Part shown: positions 17,908 to 27,484 of the stretch, in pieces
How the letters are laid out: every line of letters starts with the position of its first letter
Numbering within the stretch: position 1 is the first letter of the stretch
Assembly: GCA_023703575.1 (NCBI GenBank)
Contig: CP097969.1
Span: 901,517-965,516 of the forward strand
DNA length: 64,000 bases
Origin: SAR86 cluster bacterium
GTDB taxonomy: Bacteria > Pseudomonadota > Gammaproteobacteria > Magnimaribacterales > Magnimaribacteraceae
Direction of reading: 5' to 3'
The notes under the pieces: generated by a model
What the model was told of the DNA's origin: nothing
The model's database searches: none
What the model saw: the letters and a program-made list of their open reading frames with translations, nothing else
Program-made: the position numbers and the translations under genes

Positions 17908-19290
17908 GTGAATGAACTTACCCAAAAAAGTGCGGGAGAACTTGCGCACCTTATCAAAAGAAAAGAAGTTTCCAGCAAGGAAGTGGTTGAAGCTCACTTA
18001 GATAGAATTAAAGAAGTTAATCCAGAAATTAATGCCATAACAGTAACACTTGAAGAATCAGCACTCGAGATGGCCGCAAAAGCCGATAGTTCTAATACCG
18101 ATATCGAGGACAAGCCTTTTCATGGTGTTCCCATTACCATAAAAGAAAATATAGATTTTGTTGGAACTCCAACTACGAATGGTCTTCCTCTTCTGGCTGA
18201 ATCTATGCCTCCTAGAAATGCTCCTTTGGTGGATAGAATGTTAAATGCCGGAGCAATTCCAATTGGCAGGACGAATATGCCTGAAATGGGCATGCGCTTA
18301 GATACAGATAATCCGCTTAGAGGTAGGACCTTTAACCCTTGGAATAAGGAAATAACACCAGGAGGTTCAAGTGGCGGTGAGGGTGCTGCTATTGCTTCAG
18401 GGATGAGTCCTTTTGGAATAGGAAATGATATCGGCGGTTCATTGAGAAACCCAGCCTATTGTTGTGGCATCACATCTATAAAACCTTCGATAGGCAGAAT
18501 CCCATTTGTCAGAACCATAGCCCCTTTTGAGGATATGGGTATATCCGGTGCTTTTTTAAGTGATGGACCTATGGCTAGGTCTGTAGAGGATTTGAGAATG
18601 GGATTATCGGTTATGTCAGGTAGACATATAGATGATCCTCAATCAATCAATAGTCCGTTAATTGGTGATTTTCCAATCCAGCCAAAAGCAGCCTTAGTTA
18701 AAAAGGTAAGTGATATCGAATTACCAGAATCTACACTAAGAGAAATAGATAAAGCCGGTGAAGTTTTGATATCGGAAGGTTGGCAAGTTGATGAAGTGGA
18801 GGCACCTGAAGTAGAGAGAGTGCATGAAATTTGGGGAACTATCTTAAATCAAGGTTTGATAGAAGTGCTACCAGAAGAAATATTTAAACCGGAAACAGTT
18901 GCATATCTAAAAAGAACCAATGAGGCTAATTTATTGGAGATGACACTTGATCAAGCCTTACTTGAAAGAAGAAGATTAAGAAGATTATGGTCAGCTTTCT
19001 TAACAAAATATACTGTCTGTATTGGGCCTACTTGGTCTAATTTACAATGGCCAATTGATACCGACCTAGATCCTGATAAAGGAGACGAAGCATTAAGACA
19101 GAGTTTTATTTTTATTGCTCCAGGAAACTGCTTAGGAATTCCTTCCGTTGCATTGCCAATGGGAGTGGATAATGGTCTACCTACAGGTATTCAGATTTAT
19201 TCAGAATTATATAGAGAGGATCTGTGTTTAAGTGCAGCTGAACTTATACAAAAACAAGTTCCATGCCCTACTCCTATTGATCCAGTCTAG
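17908..19290 (+). CDS. Amidase signature family hydrolase
   Basis: 460 residues with the Ser-cisSer-Lys triad: Lys79 in PITIKEN, Ser154 in PGGSSGGEG, and the nucleophile Ser178 in DIGGSLRNPA. It should hydrolyse an amide to an acid and ammonia. It is not a clear GatA, since gatB/gatC are absent and the surroundings are catabolic. The start is GTG at 17908 with TAGGA 7 bases upstream. It is probably cotranscribed with the FadB-like gene. Its TAG shares a CTAG with the stop of the convergent peptidase gene. Confidence 0.9.
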   Translation: MNELTQKSAGELAHLIKRKEVSSKEVVEAHLDRIKEVNPEINAITVTLEESALEMAAKADSSNTDIEDKPFHGVPITIKENIDFVGTPTTNGLPLLAESMPPRNAPLVDRMLNAGAIPIGRTNMPEMGMRLDTDNPLRGRTFNPWNKEITPGGSSGGEGAAIASGMSPFGIGNDIGGSLRNPAYCCGITSIKPSIGRIPFVRTIAPFEDMGISGAFLSDGPMARSVEDLRMGLSVMSGRHIDDPQSINSPLIGDFPIQPKAALVKKVSDIELPESTLREIDKAGEVLISEGWQVDEVEAPEVERVHEIWGTILNQGLIEVLPEEIFKPETVAYLKRTNEANLLEMTLDQALLERRRLRRLWSAFLTKYTVCIGPTWSNLQWPIDTDLDPDKGDEALRQSFIFIAPGNCLGIPSVALPMGVDNGLPTGIQIYSELYREDLCLSAAELIQKQVPCPTPIDPV

Positions 19291-20657
19291 TCGTATACAA
19301 CCTTTTCAAGGATAAGACTTAAATCACTTACGCTTTGCCTATAACGATCCTCGTGTATACGCTCATTATTACCATGTATGCCTGAACTTTCATTTCCTTC
19401 GTAAATATAAGTATTAAATCCATAGCTGGCTATGCCTATACCTCTAGAAAATCTACTATCTGTAAATCCTGTGCTTACAGATGGTGAGAGTTTTGAACCA
19501 GGGTAATTCGTACTTATAAAGTCCTCAATTGCTAGATAAAGCTCGGAGTTGGTAGGCGATGAGCCTGGAAAACCTAACATAAGAGGTTCAACCTCAACTC
19601 CAGTATCTTTTATAAGATCCTCTATCTGTTGTATAAATTCTTCAGGTTTATTATCCGGCAATATTCTGCAATCTATTTCCGCCCATGCCGTGGGAGGAAC
19701 TACATTTATTTTTACACCTCCATTCATTCTTGTAAGCGAGCAAGTATTTCTAGTTAATGCATGAGAAGAAGGCGAAAATTCTTGCAGCTCCTTCATAAAG
19801 ATTGGATCCTGGATCATATTCTTAATATCCTTATATTTGCTTTTAAAAGGTTCTTCTAATCCATCAGATCTATCTGAAAATACTCTATCAACTTCCGGTA
19901 TGATTCTAGGATCAAAAGGACTATTCCATATGATATTCAAAGCTTCTACTATTCTTGAAACTGAACTTGTTGTCCTTGGTGAAGAGCCGTGACCAGGCTG
20001 ATCTACAGAATTAAGTCTTAGCCAGACAGGAATCTTCTGAGTTACCTCGATGCTAAATCCAATCCCATCTTTTGATCTAAAGCCACTACCGCCTTCATTC
20101 AATAATAATTCAGCACCTTCAAAAGCTTCTGGTCTATTCTCAACAAGCCATCCCATTCCATACTTTCCACCAGATTCTTCATCAGCTGCTGCTATATAAA
20201 TTATATCCCTATTGAGAGACTTGTTTGATCTGTGCAGTTTAAGAAAGTTGGCTAAGTGCGAGATGCCTAATCCCTTCATGTCTAAAGCGCCTCTACCCTG
20301 TATGTAACCATCTACTATCTCACCAGATAGAGGATCAAAATCCCAATATTCTTCATTTGCTGGTACAACATCAGAATGATGTAAAAGGATAAGAGCTGGT
20401 TTATCACCTCCCTTTATTCGCGCCCAGATATTTCCTCTTGTAGGGGCACTTTCTGCAGAATCATATTCAATACCTTCTTCATCGAATATTTTTGCCAAGA
20501 AATCTACTGCTCTTGATTCATTACCCGGAGGGCTAATGGTATCTACTTTTAGGTATGCTTGAAGCAATTTAACCGCTTCATTTTCTAAGTCTTCATCTGC
20601 AAGAGTTAAGGCAGAAAAGACATAAAGGGTGAGTATCGAAAAAATTATTTTTATCAT
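19287..20657 (-). CDS. M20 family metallopeptidase, exported
   Basis: 456 residues with a signal peptide ending near residue 20 (ALTLA-DED), so it is probably periplasmic. Zinc ligands and catalytic residues are visible: HSDVVP (His94, Asp96), GALDMKG (Asp126, bridging) and ADEES (Glu160/161). A dimerisation domain follows, including QPGHGSSP. It belongs to the ArgE/DapE/carboxypeptidase group and probably cleaves small peptides or N-acyl amino acids. It follows the PIF1-like gene by 1 bp. Export distinguishes it from cytoplasmic DapE or ArgE. Confidence 0.88.
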   Translation of the reverse strand: MIKIIFSILTLYVFSALTLADEDLENEAVKLLQAYLKVDTISPPGNESRAVDFLAKIFDEEGIEYDSAESAPTRGNIWARIKGGDKPALILLHHSDVVPANEEYWDFDPLSGEIVDGYIQGRGALDMKGLGISHLANFLKLHRSNKSLNRDIIYIAAADEESGGKYGMGWLVENRPEAFEGAELLLNEGGSGFRSKDGIGFSIEVTQKIPVWLRLNSVDQPGHGSSPRTTSSVSRIVEALNIIWNSPFDPRIIPEVDRVFSDRSDGLEEPFKSKYKDIKNMIQDPIFMKELQEFSPSSHALTRNTCSLTRMNGGVKINVVPPTAWAEIDCRILPDNKPEEFIQQIEDLIKDTGVEVEPLMLGFPGSSPTNSELYLAIEDFISTNYPGSKLSPSVSTGFTDSRFSRGIGIASYGFNTYIYEGNESSGIHGNNERIHEDRYRQSVSDLSLILEKVVYD

Positions 20658-20658
20658 A

Positions 20659-21942
20659 CTAGTTACTTATAAATTTTTGATGAAAATCAATAATATCAGG
20701 ATCCACTAGCGCATCGGAAACTTTTAGCTCTCGTTGCAGATGCAAAGAACTTAGATTCTTACAGCGACTCAGGGCAACATAGGCTTGTCCCGTTGCAAAG
20801 GCTCCAGCACCTAAATCTACAGAACAGCTTTCAAGGGTTAAGCCCTGAGACTTATGAATAGTAACTGCCCATCCTAATTTGATAGGAAATTGTTTAAATG
20901 ATGAGATGACTTCCTCTAAAACCTCATCAGAATCCTCATCGTAAGTAAATCTAACTTTGTTCCAAGCTTCACGTTCTACTTTGTGTGTTTTTTTATTTAT
21001 TTTTACTTTGATATATTTTTTCTTCTTATCCAGGCATTCAGATATTGTCCCAAGGGTTCCATTTACCCATCGGCCTTCAGGATCGTTTTTTATGAACATT
21101 ACATTTGCACCAACTTTTATCTTGAGCTCTCTTGGGGCAGGTAAATCATTTTCATTTAGCTCTCCAGTTTCTTTAGATTTTATAATTTCCTCTTCTCCTT
21201 CAATATGACCTAATTTATATTCATTTAATTCTTCTGCTCTTTTTTTTCTCGAGGTGAGTGTCATGAAAAATTCTGACTCGAGCGTTGGATCAAAACAATT
21301 TGAATTAATTTGATCGATAGTTACATCTAGATCTTTTCCAATTCGGATATTATTTAAAAGTTCACAAAACCTTTGATCTTCTTCCTGTCTAAAAGATTCC
21401 GTAAGTTCAAAATAACTTATTTTTTTCATGTCTTTATATGAATGCGCATCAAAGAAATAAATAGAATTATACTTCTCATAAATTATCCTCTCTTCACTCT
21501 CTTTAATTATGGGTGGTAGTTGAAATAGGTCACCGCAAGCCAGCACATGAATGCCACCAAACGGCTCTTCAGAGTTTCTATGTATCTGAAGAGATTGAGA
21601 TATCGCATCAAGCATTGGTGCTCGAACCATAGAAACTTCATCAATTATCAATAATTCTAAATTCCTGAGTAGTTTCCCAAATCTAGGATCTTTAGATTTT
21701 GTAATCAAAGGAATAGTCTCAAAACCAATCCTAAAGGCGGAATTAATTGTTGTACCACCTATGTTTAAAGCAGCAATCCCAGTAGGAGCTACAACCATTT
21801 TTTTTAATGACAATTGATTTTTTACTCTTTCAAGAAGAGTTGTTTTTCCAGTTCCAGCGGCACCTGTTAAAAAAATAAATTGTTGTTCAGAGTCATCTGA
21901 AAGCAAATCTATTATTTCATCCTGAACTTTATCAAATGACAT
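20659..21942 (-). CDS. PIF1-like DNA helicase (AAA_30/RecD-like superfamily 1)
   Basis: 427 residues. Walker A is GAAGTGKT at 27-34; motif II is IIDEVSM; ACGDLFQLPP is the motif III region that marks PIF1 helicases. The C-terminal UvrD_C_2 block reads GWAVTIHKSQGLTLES and is followed by VALSRCKNL. It should be an ATP-dependent 5'-3' helicase acting on forks, R-loops or G-quadruplexes. It sits between rmuC (7-bp gap) and the M20 peptidase gene. PIF1-type proteins are uneven in bacteria, so a DNA-repair role with RmuC is plausible but not shown. Confidence 0.87.
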   Translation of the reverse strand: MSFDKVQDEIIDLLSDDSEQQFIFLTGAAGTGKTTLLERVKNQLSLKKMVVAPTGIAALNIGGTTINSAFRIGFETIPLITKSKDPRFGKLLRNLELLIIDEVSMVRAPMLDAISQSLQIHRNSEEPFGGIHVLACGDLFQLPPIIKESEERIIYEKYNSIYFFDAHSYKDMKKISYFELTESFRQEEDQRFCELLNNIRIGKDLDVTIDQINSNCFDPTLESEFFMTLTSRKKRAEELNEYKLGHIEGEEEIIKSKETGELNENDLPAPRELKIKVGANVMFIKNDPEGRWVNGTLGTISECLDKKKKYIKVKINKKTHKVEREAWNKVRFTYDEDSDEVLEEVISSFKQFPIKLGWAVTIHKSQGLTLESCSVDLGAGAFATGQAYVALSRCKNLSSLHLQRELKVSDALVDPDIIDFHQKFISN

Positions 21943-21949
21943 ATTGACC

Positions 21950-22834
21950 CTATGAATCTAATTTATCCATACTGTCGATTGCCCTTTCCATTTGCCTTTC
22001 ACGTGTTGAATATTCATTTACAGATTTCTGCAACGCATCGACTTTCTTCATAAGATCTTCGGTAGAACCGCTAAACTTTTCAAATTCTTTTTTCAGTTTT
22101 CCAAACTCATTCATGATTTCTCCAGCTCTCTCATTAAGGGCTAAGGTTCTAAAACCCATATGCACACTTATAAGATAAGCCGCAAGAGAATTAGGTCCCA
22201 TTACAAGGACTCTGTAATCTCGAAAAATTATCTCCCTTATATTATCCAAAGAATCTATGGTTTGCATTAGACTCTCGCTGGGAATATACATAACACCAAG
22301 ATCAACAGTAATACCCGATTGAACATACTTTTCTTTTATATCTGAAGCATCTTTAAGTACATGTCTTCGAATATCATCTCTGGTTTTTTTAACTTGTTTC
22401 TCATCACCTGAATCGCTAGCATTGAGAAAGTTATCAAATAGAGCTGAGGGGAATTTGGCGTCTATAGGGAGAACAAGGCCTTCAGGTAGCTTTATGATAA
22501 ATTCAACGCGTTTTCCACTACCAGGAATGACCTCAGCATTACTCTCATACTGATTAGAATGGAAAATATCTTTGATGATTGATTCTAAAGACCATTCTCC
22601 AAATTTTCCCGCTAAGGTTCCACCAGATAAATAACGATTTAATTTACTAAGTGGTTCATTGAAAGACTGAATATCTTTAGAGAGTTCACCAATCGTGGTT
22701 CTCTGGGTTTCTATTGAGTGGTCTATTCCTTTGAGAAAGTCATCAGACTGATTAGTGTCATTACTATTTTTAAAAGTGTTAAAAAAGATTAAACCAATTA
22801 CGATTATTAATAAAATGACAATTAAGATATCCAT
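21950..22834 (-). CDS. rmuC: RmuC family DNA recombination protein
   Basis: 294 residues, shorter than E. coli RmuC (about 475). It has one N-terminal membrane helix (residues 2-19), a short coiled segment, then the RmuC domain: SGGTLAGKFGEWSLESII, VEFIIKLPEGLVLPIDAKFP, VDLGVMYIPSESL, and RVLVMGPNSLAAYL. A C-terminal coiled coil follows. RmuC limits DNA inversions and is thought to be a nuclease of the PD-(D/E)XK kind; DAKFP fits that motif. It is probably cotranscribed with the PIF1-like helicase gene 7 bp downstream. Confidence 0.88.
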   Translation of the reverse strand: MDILIVILLIIVIGLIFFNTFKNSNDTNQSDDFLKGIDHSIETQRTTIGELSKDIQSFNEPLSKLNRYLSGGTLAGKFGEWSLESIIKDIFHSNQYESNAEVIPGSGKRVEFIIKLPEGLVLPIDAKFPSALFDNFLNASDSGDEKQVKKTRDDIRRHVLKDASDIKEKYVQSGITVDLGVMYIPSESLMQTIDSLDNIREIIFRDYRVLVMGPNSLAAYLISVHMGFRTLALNERAGEIMNEFGKLKKEFEKFSGSTEDLMKKVDALQKSVNEYSTRERQMERAIDSMDKLDS

Positions 22835-22923
22835 GCATATACAGCCTAAAAGTTACGATCTAAAAAATCAATTAGCTCAACAGTTCTTAATAGACCAGAA
22901 TAAAAATTTTTTTGAATCTAATA

Positions 22924-24360
22924 TCATAATTTTACATTCCCGGTTTCATAGCCAAGGTCTTGAAGGTTATCTTCATGGATAGATTTATTAATTCTATATT
23001 TTGAAATAAAGAACAAAGAAATAGGAGCGATAACAAAGAGTAAAGAAGTTGAAAAGATTGCAAGAGAGGTTACTGCTTCTCTCTTATCTTCAATAGAGGT
23101 CTCCTCTCCAAAGCCAGCCAATGATAGGAGTACTCCTGATAGTAAAATACCGACTCCTCCAAGAATTTTACCTGACAGACCATTAACAGAAATGATTAAT
23201 CCCTCGGATCTAGCATGAGTATTTTTTTGATGATCCTCTACTACATCTGAAAACATAGAACTAAAAACAATACCATTTATTACCCGCACACCTGCCATGA
23301 AGGCTGAATGCGTGGCATATAGATAAAAAAGTAAACCAAGCAGTGGTAAGGCAAGTCCTGCTTCTGGAAGTATATTGGTTCCAAATTCAATATCGATTAT
23401 TCTTAAGATGGTCAAGGAAGGTCCTATTGTTATCATGATACAAGTAAGCACAAGGACCGTTCTCTTCTTATCCTTATTTTTTAGGAGTTTGTTTGCGCTT
23501 AATGCAGCTATGAATGCCCCAGGAATAGTCAAAGCTAAAATTAAAGTAAACACGTCCGGTTTCCACAACCAAAAGAAATTAATCATATAAATACTAAAGA
23601 CACTTGATAAAGATCCTACTATTCCGAATAAAGATGTACCGATAATTAAATTACGCCAAGAATCATTTTTCCAAAGGGAAATGAGTCCTTTTATAACCCC
23701 TATATTTCTTGTTTCGTCATTTAATGTAGTCTTTTCAAACTGAGATTCGATATTTCGTAATCTAAAAACGGAATATAGGCTTGTTACCAAAAAAAGAGTG
23801 ATGACGATCAAAGATACGGCTTTATAACCATTCTCTTGATTCCAATTGTCTCCAAATATAGTAGCAATGGAGGAGTAAAATATGACAGTACCTAAAATGC
23901 CAAAGTTATTATCTCTGGCATGAAGTAAATTTCTTTGCTCATAGCCCTTTATCATTTCTATTCCTAAAGATGCTCTTGGAATAAAAAACATAGTACTGCT
24001 AATTCTAGTTATGATTATGAATAGTAAAAGTTGAGAAAACAAAGCAAATTGACTGCTTCCCAGCCGGACATTAAAGAGAAGGAATATACCTAGAGCAAAA
24101 CCAAATAACCCAAATGCCATATAAGGGATTCTTCTACCAAAACGAGTAGCACTTCTATCAGATATTCCTCCAATCATGGGGTCTGTAAAAGCATCTACAA
24201 ATAATGATAGAGCTATCCCTAAGCCACATAAAAAAGGATCTAAACCTAAAACTTGATTATAAAAATAAAGCAGAAACATTGATAAGAAGGCCTCTGAAGC
24301 TGCACCGCCTGCAGAACTCACAGCAAATGTATTAAGGTACTTCTTTTGAAGGTCTTGCAA
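22924..24360 (-). CDS. MFS transporter, glycoside-pentoside-hexuronide (GPH) type
   Basis: 478 residues with about 12 membrane helices. Early motifs fit the GPH sugar-cation symporter family: FVDAFTDPMIGGISDRSATRFGRR. Members import melibiose, xylosides, glucuronides or other small organic solutes with sodium or protons. The start appears to be TTG at 24360, just before LQDLQKKYLNTFAVSS, because no in-frame ATG lies ahead of the first helix. No Shine-Dalgarno site is evident. No sugar hydrolase adjoins it, so the solute is unknown. It is followed by rmuC after 89 bp. Confidence 0.83.
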   Translation of the reverse strand: MQDLQKKYLNTFAVSSAGGAASEAFLSMFLLYFYNQVLGLDPFLCGLGIALSLFVDAFTDPMIGGISDRSATRFGRRIPYMAFGLFGFALGIFLLFNVRLGSSQFALFSQLLLFIIITRISSTMFFIPRASLGIEMIKGYEQRNLLHARDNNFGILGTVIFYSSIATIFGDNWNQENGYKAVSLIVITLFLVTSLYSVFRLRNIESQFEKTTLNDETRNIGVIKGLISLWKNDSWRNLIIGTSLFGIVGSLSSVFSIYMINFFWLWKPDVFTLILALTIPGAFIAALSANKLLKNKDKKRTVLVLTCIMITIGPSLTILRIIDIEFGTNILPEAGLALPLLGLLFYLYATHSAFMAGVRVINGIVFSSMFSDVVEDHQKNTHARSEGLIISVNGLSGKILGGVGILLSGVLLSLAGFGEETSIEDKREAVTSLAIFSTSLLFVIAPISLFFISKYRINKSIHEDNLQDLGYETGNVKL

Positions 24361-24409
24361 TTTATTAAGCGTATATGCCTTTTAGATAATTGATAAAAAC
24401 TAAAAATAA

Positions 24410-24483
24410 TGGAGCGAGATACGAGAATTGAACTCGTCTCTCAACCTTGGCAAGGTTGCGTAATACCACTATACCAATCTCGC
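24410..24483 (-). tRNA. tRNA-Gly (GCC anticodon)
   Basis: 74 bases including an encoded CCA. The acceptor stem GCGAGAT pairs with ATCTCGC, the anticodon arm is CAACC-TTGCCAA-GGTTG with GCC at its centre, and the T arm is ACGAG-TTCAATT-CTCGT. It reads glycine codons GGC and GGU. Confidence 0.96.
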
Positions 24484-24559
24484 TTGACGAATCTCTGTTT
24501 AACAGGAAGTGAAGTATACACGAAAGATTTTTTGATTTTCTAGGTTCTTTAAAAAGACA

Positions 24560-25075
24560 TTAATCAGATTTATAAACTTCCTTTATTCCTAATCTCGCTT
24601 TGACCTCTTCCGCTTTTTCATTTGCATTCATAAACTCATGTATTAAGTGATCAAGGGTCTCTTCATTTTTCTTATAATCTTGACGGAAGGCAAGCCCTAA
24701 ACCTCCAAATAAAAATGTCAAAAAGCCTAGGCCATAAGTAAATTCGTTTTGAGCATTATTCAATAAAACCAAGATAAAAAATAATAATAGGATAGTGAAT
24801 AAAATAGGTATAACGATGATATTTTTTTTGCTATTGCTCTGGACTCTATTAACTTCATAAAATCTGTCATTCACAGATTTTAAATTTATTATGGATTCGA
24901 TATCCTCTCTGACTTGATCGGAAGAGTACCCTCCCACATTGTTCATATGATCTAAAATAGATTTTATTATTTGATTATATTCAGTTGAGTCTAAAGATTG
25001 TGTTAAGGGATTAATGCCCTTTTTTTCAAGCTGTTTTATTAGAGAATTTCTCTGTTTTTTATCACTTTTATTCAT
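24560..25075 (-). CDS. Unknown two-helix membrane protein
   Basis: 171 residues, not recognised. A charged N-terminal half (residues 1-82) resembles a short-C-terminal or SHOCT-like helical region. Two membrane helices follow at about 84-104 and 113-130, then a charged, probably coiled C-terminus (EETLDHLIHEFMNANEKAEE). Its ATG overlaps the MatB-like gene stop as ATGA, so it is translationally coupled to that gene. A role in the membrane near fatty-acid or malonate metabolism is possible only by position. Confidence 0.7.
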   Translation of the reverse strand: MNKSDKKQRNSLIKQLEKKGINPLTQSLDSTEYNQIIKSILDHMNNVGGYSSDQVREDIESIINLKSVNDRFYEVNRVQSNSKKNIIVIPILFTILLLFFILVLLNNAQNEFTYGLGFLTFLFGGLGLAFRQDYKKNEETLDHLIHEFMNANEKAEEVKARLGIKEVYKSD

Positions 25076-26577
25076 GTCTTTCCCTGATTATATTTATCTC
25101 TTAAAAAATTTTTTTGAACTTTTCCCATGGCATTTCTTGGCAGTTCGTTGCTAAAGAAAATTTGTTTTGGGACCTTGTATCCTGCCATCTGTAGTTTCAT
25201 ATCACTAATGATATTTTCTTCTATCACTTTTGAGTTTTCATCCTTAACAATCACTGCAACGACACGCTCACCAAAATCAGCATCTTCTAGACCGATAACT
25301 GCAGACTCATAAACTCCTTCTATCTTATCAATAAATGATTCAATCTCTTTGGGATAAACATTCAATCCTCCGCTAATAATCATATCTTTATTTCTTCCAA
25401 CAATAATTAAATACCCATCTTCATCAAAATAACCTTGATCTCCAGTATTGAAATAATTATCTAAACTAAAATCTTCCTTAGATTTTTGAGCAAGTTTCCA
25501 ATAACCTTTAAATACATTTGGCCCTTTTACTTGAATATTTCCAATTTCGTCCGCTCCAACTGGTTCACCGTCATTATTAATTATTCTAACCTGCTGCCCT
25601 TCAAGAGGTAATCCAACAGTTCCAGATTTTCTTTTACCGCTTATAGGATTAGAGCTAATAATGTTTGTTTCAGTCATTCCATATCTTTCAAGAATTTTAT
25701 GGCCAGTTATAGAGTAAAAGTCCATAAATGTTTCTTCTAAAAGTGGAGCAGAACCTGAAATAAAGATCCTCAAATTTTGGGTTACTTTTGAAGTAAGACC
25801 TTTATTATTAATTAATCTAGTGTAGTAAGTTGGAACACCCATCATTACCGTGCACTTAGGCAATTGATTTAAAACCTCATTCACTTCAAAGTTATCTAAC
25901 CATAACATCTTAGAACCTGATAGAAATACACAACCAAGAGCAACAAACAAACCATGTACATGATAAATGGGAAGAGCATGAAGTAAGCAATCATTTGCTG
26001 TAAATTCCCAAGCTTCTTTCAGCGACATGGCATTTGTACCTATATTTCCGTGAGTCAACATAATGCCTTTAGGCCTTCCAGTTGTTCCAGAAGAATAAAG
26101 TAAAGCAGCTGTATCCTCTTCCGAACAATCTACAACTTCGTGAATGCCTGCTAATTTTATCGCTTGTATAGAATCTTTATGTTGAATTTGAATATTAAAA
26201 ATGTGACTAGGTGGATGCTTTAGATTGAGAGAATCAATTTTTTCATAGACCTCTTTTTCGCAAATGAATAAAGTGGGATCAGCGTCCTCTAATAGGAAGG
26301 AAAGCTCATGATCTTTGTAGGCAGTGTTAAGGGGATGGAAGATTATGTTAGAACGCAAACATGCAAGATATATATATAGAACCTCAGGTGATTTATTAAC
26401 TTGTACTGATACTCTATCGCCAGGTTTTAAACCTAAATTTGAAAATCCGTTTGCATATTGGGAAGACTGATCTTCTAACTCTTTATAAGAAATAATTGAA
26501 CCGTCCTTGAGCTCGATACAAGGAGTGCTCAAATCTTTCGGAAAGCCTTCTCTATATCTTAAGTAGAGATTCTCCAT
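25072..26577 (-). CDS. MatB-like malonyl-CoA synthetase (acyl-CoA synthetase)
   Basis: 501 residues of the AMP-binding, acyl-CoA ligase superfamily. The P-loop is YSSGTTGRPKG at 161-171. Several segments match MatB more than general fatty acyl-CoA ligases: LACLRSNIIFHPLNTAY, LLHALPIYHVHGLFVAL, VMMGVPTYYTRL, FISGSAPLLEET and ILERYGMTETN. MatB makes malonyl-CoA from malonate, ATP and CoA. The C-terminal lysine motif NAMGKVQKN is present. The gene lies between an SDR gene (8 bp) and a membrane-protein gene (4-base overlap). Together with MadLM it suggests malonate use. Other short dicarboxylates are possible. Confidence 0.8.
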   Translation of the reverse strand: MENLYLRYREGFPKDLSTPCIELKDGSIISYKELEDQSSQYANGFSNLGLKPGDRVSVQVNKSPEVLYIYLACLRSNIIFHPLNTAYKDHELSFLLEDADPTLFICEKEVYEKIDSLNLKHPPSHIFNIQIQHKDSIQAIKLAGIHEVVDCSEEDTAALLYSSGTTGRPKGIMLTHGNIGTNAMSLKEAWEFTANDCLLHALPIYHVHGLFVALGCVFLSGSKMLWLDNFEVNEVLNQLPKCTVMMGVPTYYTRLINNKGLTSKVTQNLRIFISGSAPLLEETFMDFYSITGHKILERYGMTETNIISSNPISGKRKSGTVGLPLEGQQVRIINNDGEPVGADEIGNIQVKGPNVFKGYWKLAQKSKEDFSLDNYFNTGDQGYFDEDGYLIIVGRNKDMIISGGLNVYPKEIESFIDKIEGVYESAVIGLEDADFGERVVAVIVKDENSKVIEENIISDMKLQMAGYKVPKQIFFSNELPRNAMGKVQKNFLRDKYNQGKT

Positions 26578-26585
26578 GGCAATTT

Positions 26586-27365
26586 TTAACGAGCAGTCTG
26601 TCCATCATCAATTTTTATGCAAGTTCCCGTAACGCACTCAGATGATGGAGATACTAAGAACAATAATGTAGAGTCCATTTGCTCAGGAACACATATCCTT
26701 TTTCTGGGGAGACCCTTACTGACATCTCCTATTCTTTCCAACATTTTATCAGCCATCTCTGAATGAAATATACCTGGGGCTATGGCGTTAACATTTATAT
26801 GATGTTTAGCCCACTCAACAGCTAAAGATTCGGTCATTCTGACAATAGCCGACTTTGTAGTTGAATAAAGAACGGCTGCAGAATTAGGACCGGTATTAAA
26901 AGCCGCCATAGAGGAGATATTTACCATCCTGCCTGGTTTTTCACTTTTTATAAGTCTTCTTGCAACTTCATTTGATAGGAGATAAGGGCCCACTAAATTT
27001 GTATCTATGACTCCATCAATCAAAGCTTCATCCTGTTTGATCGCCCATTGAGCATCAACCATACCGGCATTGTTTATAAGCGTATTAATCAAGCCAAGTT
27101 GATTCTCAACTATATCTATACAGTTACGGATACTGTCACGATCCATTACATCCAAAGGAACTACAGCGCATTCTCCACCTGCATTTCTTATTTCTCTCTC
27201 TAGTGCTTCTAATTTCTCAACTCTTCTTGCAGCTAGAGCTACCTTTGCTCCACAGCCCGCTAAAACTTTAGAAAAACGATATCCTAAGCCTGAGGAAGCT
27301 CCAGTGACTAAAGCAACTTGACCGCTAAGATCTACAGAAAAGTTTGGTGTTGAAAATTTACTCAT
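26586..27365 (-). CDS. Short-chain dehydrogenase/reductase
   Basis: 259 residues from the ATG at 27365, which has AGGGGA 6 bases upstream; a longer in-frame start (18 more residues) lacks this. The NAD(P) motif TGASSGLG is at 21-28, NNAG near 98-101, and the catalytic Ser151-152, Tyr167 and Lys171 (YSTTK) are in place. It is similar to gluconate-5-dehydrogenase and FabG-like enzymes; the C-terminus has the usual GTCIKIDDGQ. It is the first gene of a unit with the MatB-like ligase, so its substrate may be a hydroxyacid or ketoacyl compound. It is divergent from folE. Confidence 0.9.
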   Translation of the reverse strand: MSKFSTPNFSVDLSGQVALVTGASSGLGYRFSKVLAGCGAKVALAARRVEKLEALEREIRNAGGECAVVPLDVMDRDSIRNCIDIVENQLGLINTLINNAGMVDAQWAIKQDEALIDGVIDTNLVGPYLLSNEVARRLIKSEKPGRMVNISSMAAFNTGPNSAAVLYSTTKSAIVRMTESLAVEWAKHHINVNAIAPGIFHSEMADKMLERIGDVSKGLPRKRICVPEQMDSTLLFLVSPSSECVTGTCIKIDDGQTAR

Positions 27366-27484
27366 ATTTGTCCCCTTATTCTTTCTATATAGAAAATTTA
27401 TGCGCACTAAATTATGCAAAATCTCTACTTTTAGGTACTATGTTGACTATTCCCGCCTTACTAAACAACGAAAATACCTAAATT

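Noticed and set aside
22755-22982. A 75-residue plus-strand frame across the rmuC start and MFS end
   Set aside because: It overlaps both real genes, has no recognisable motif, and the 89-bp gap between them holds nothing else.
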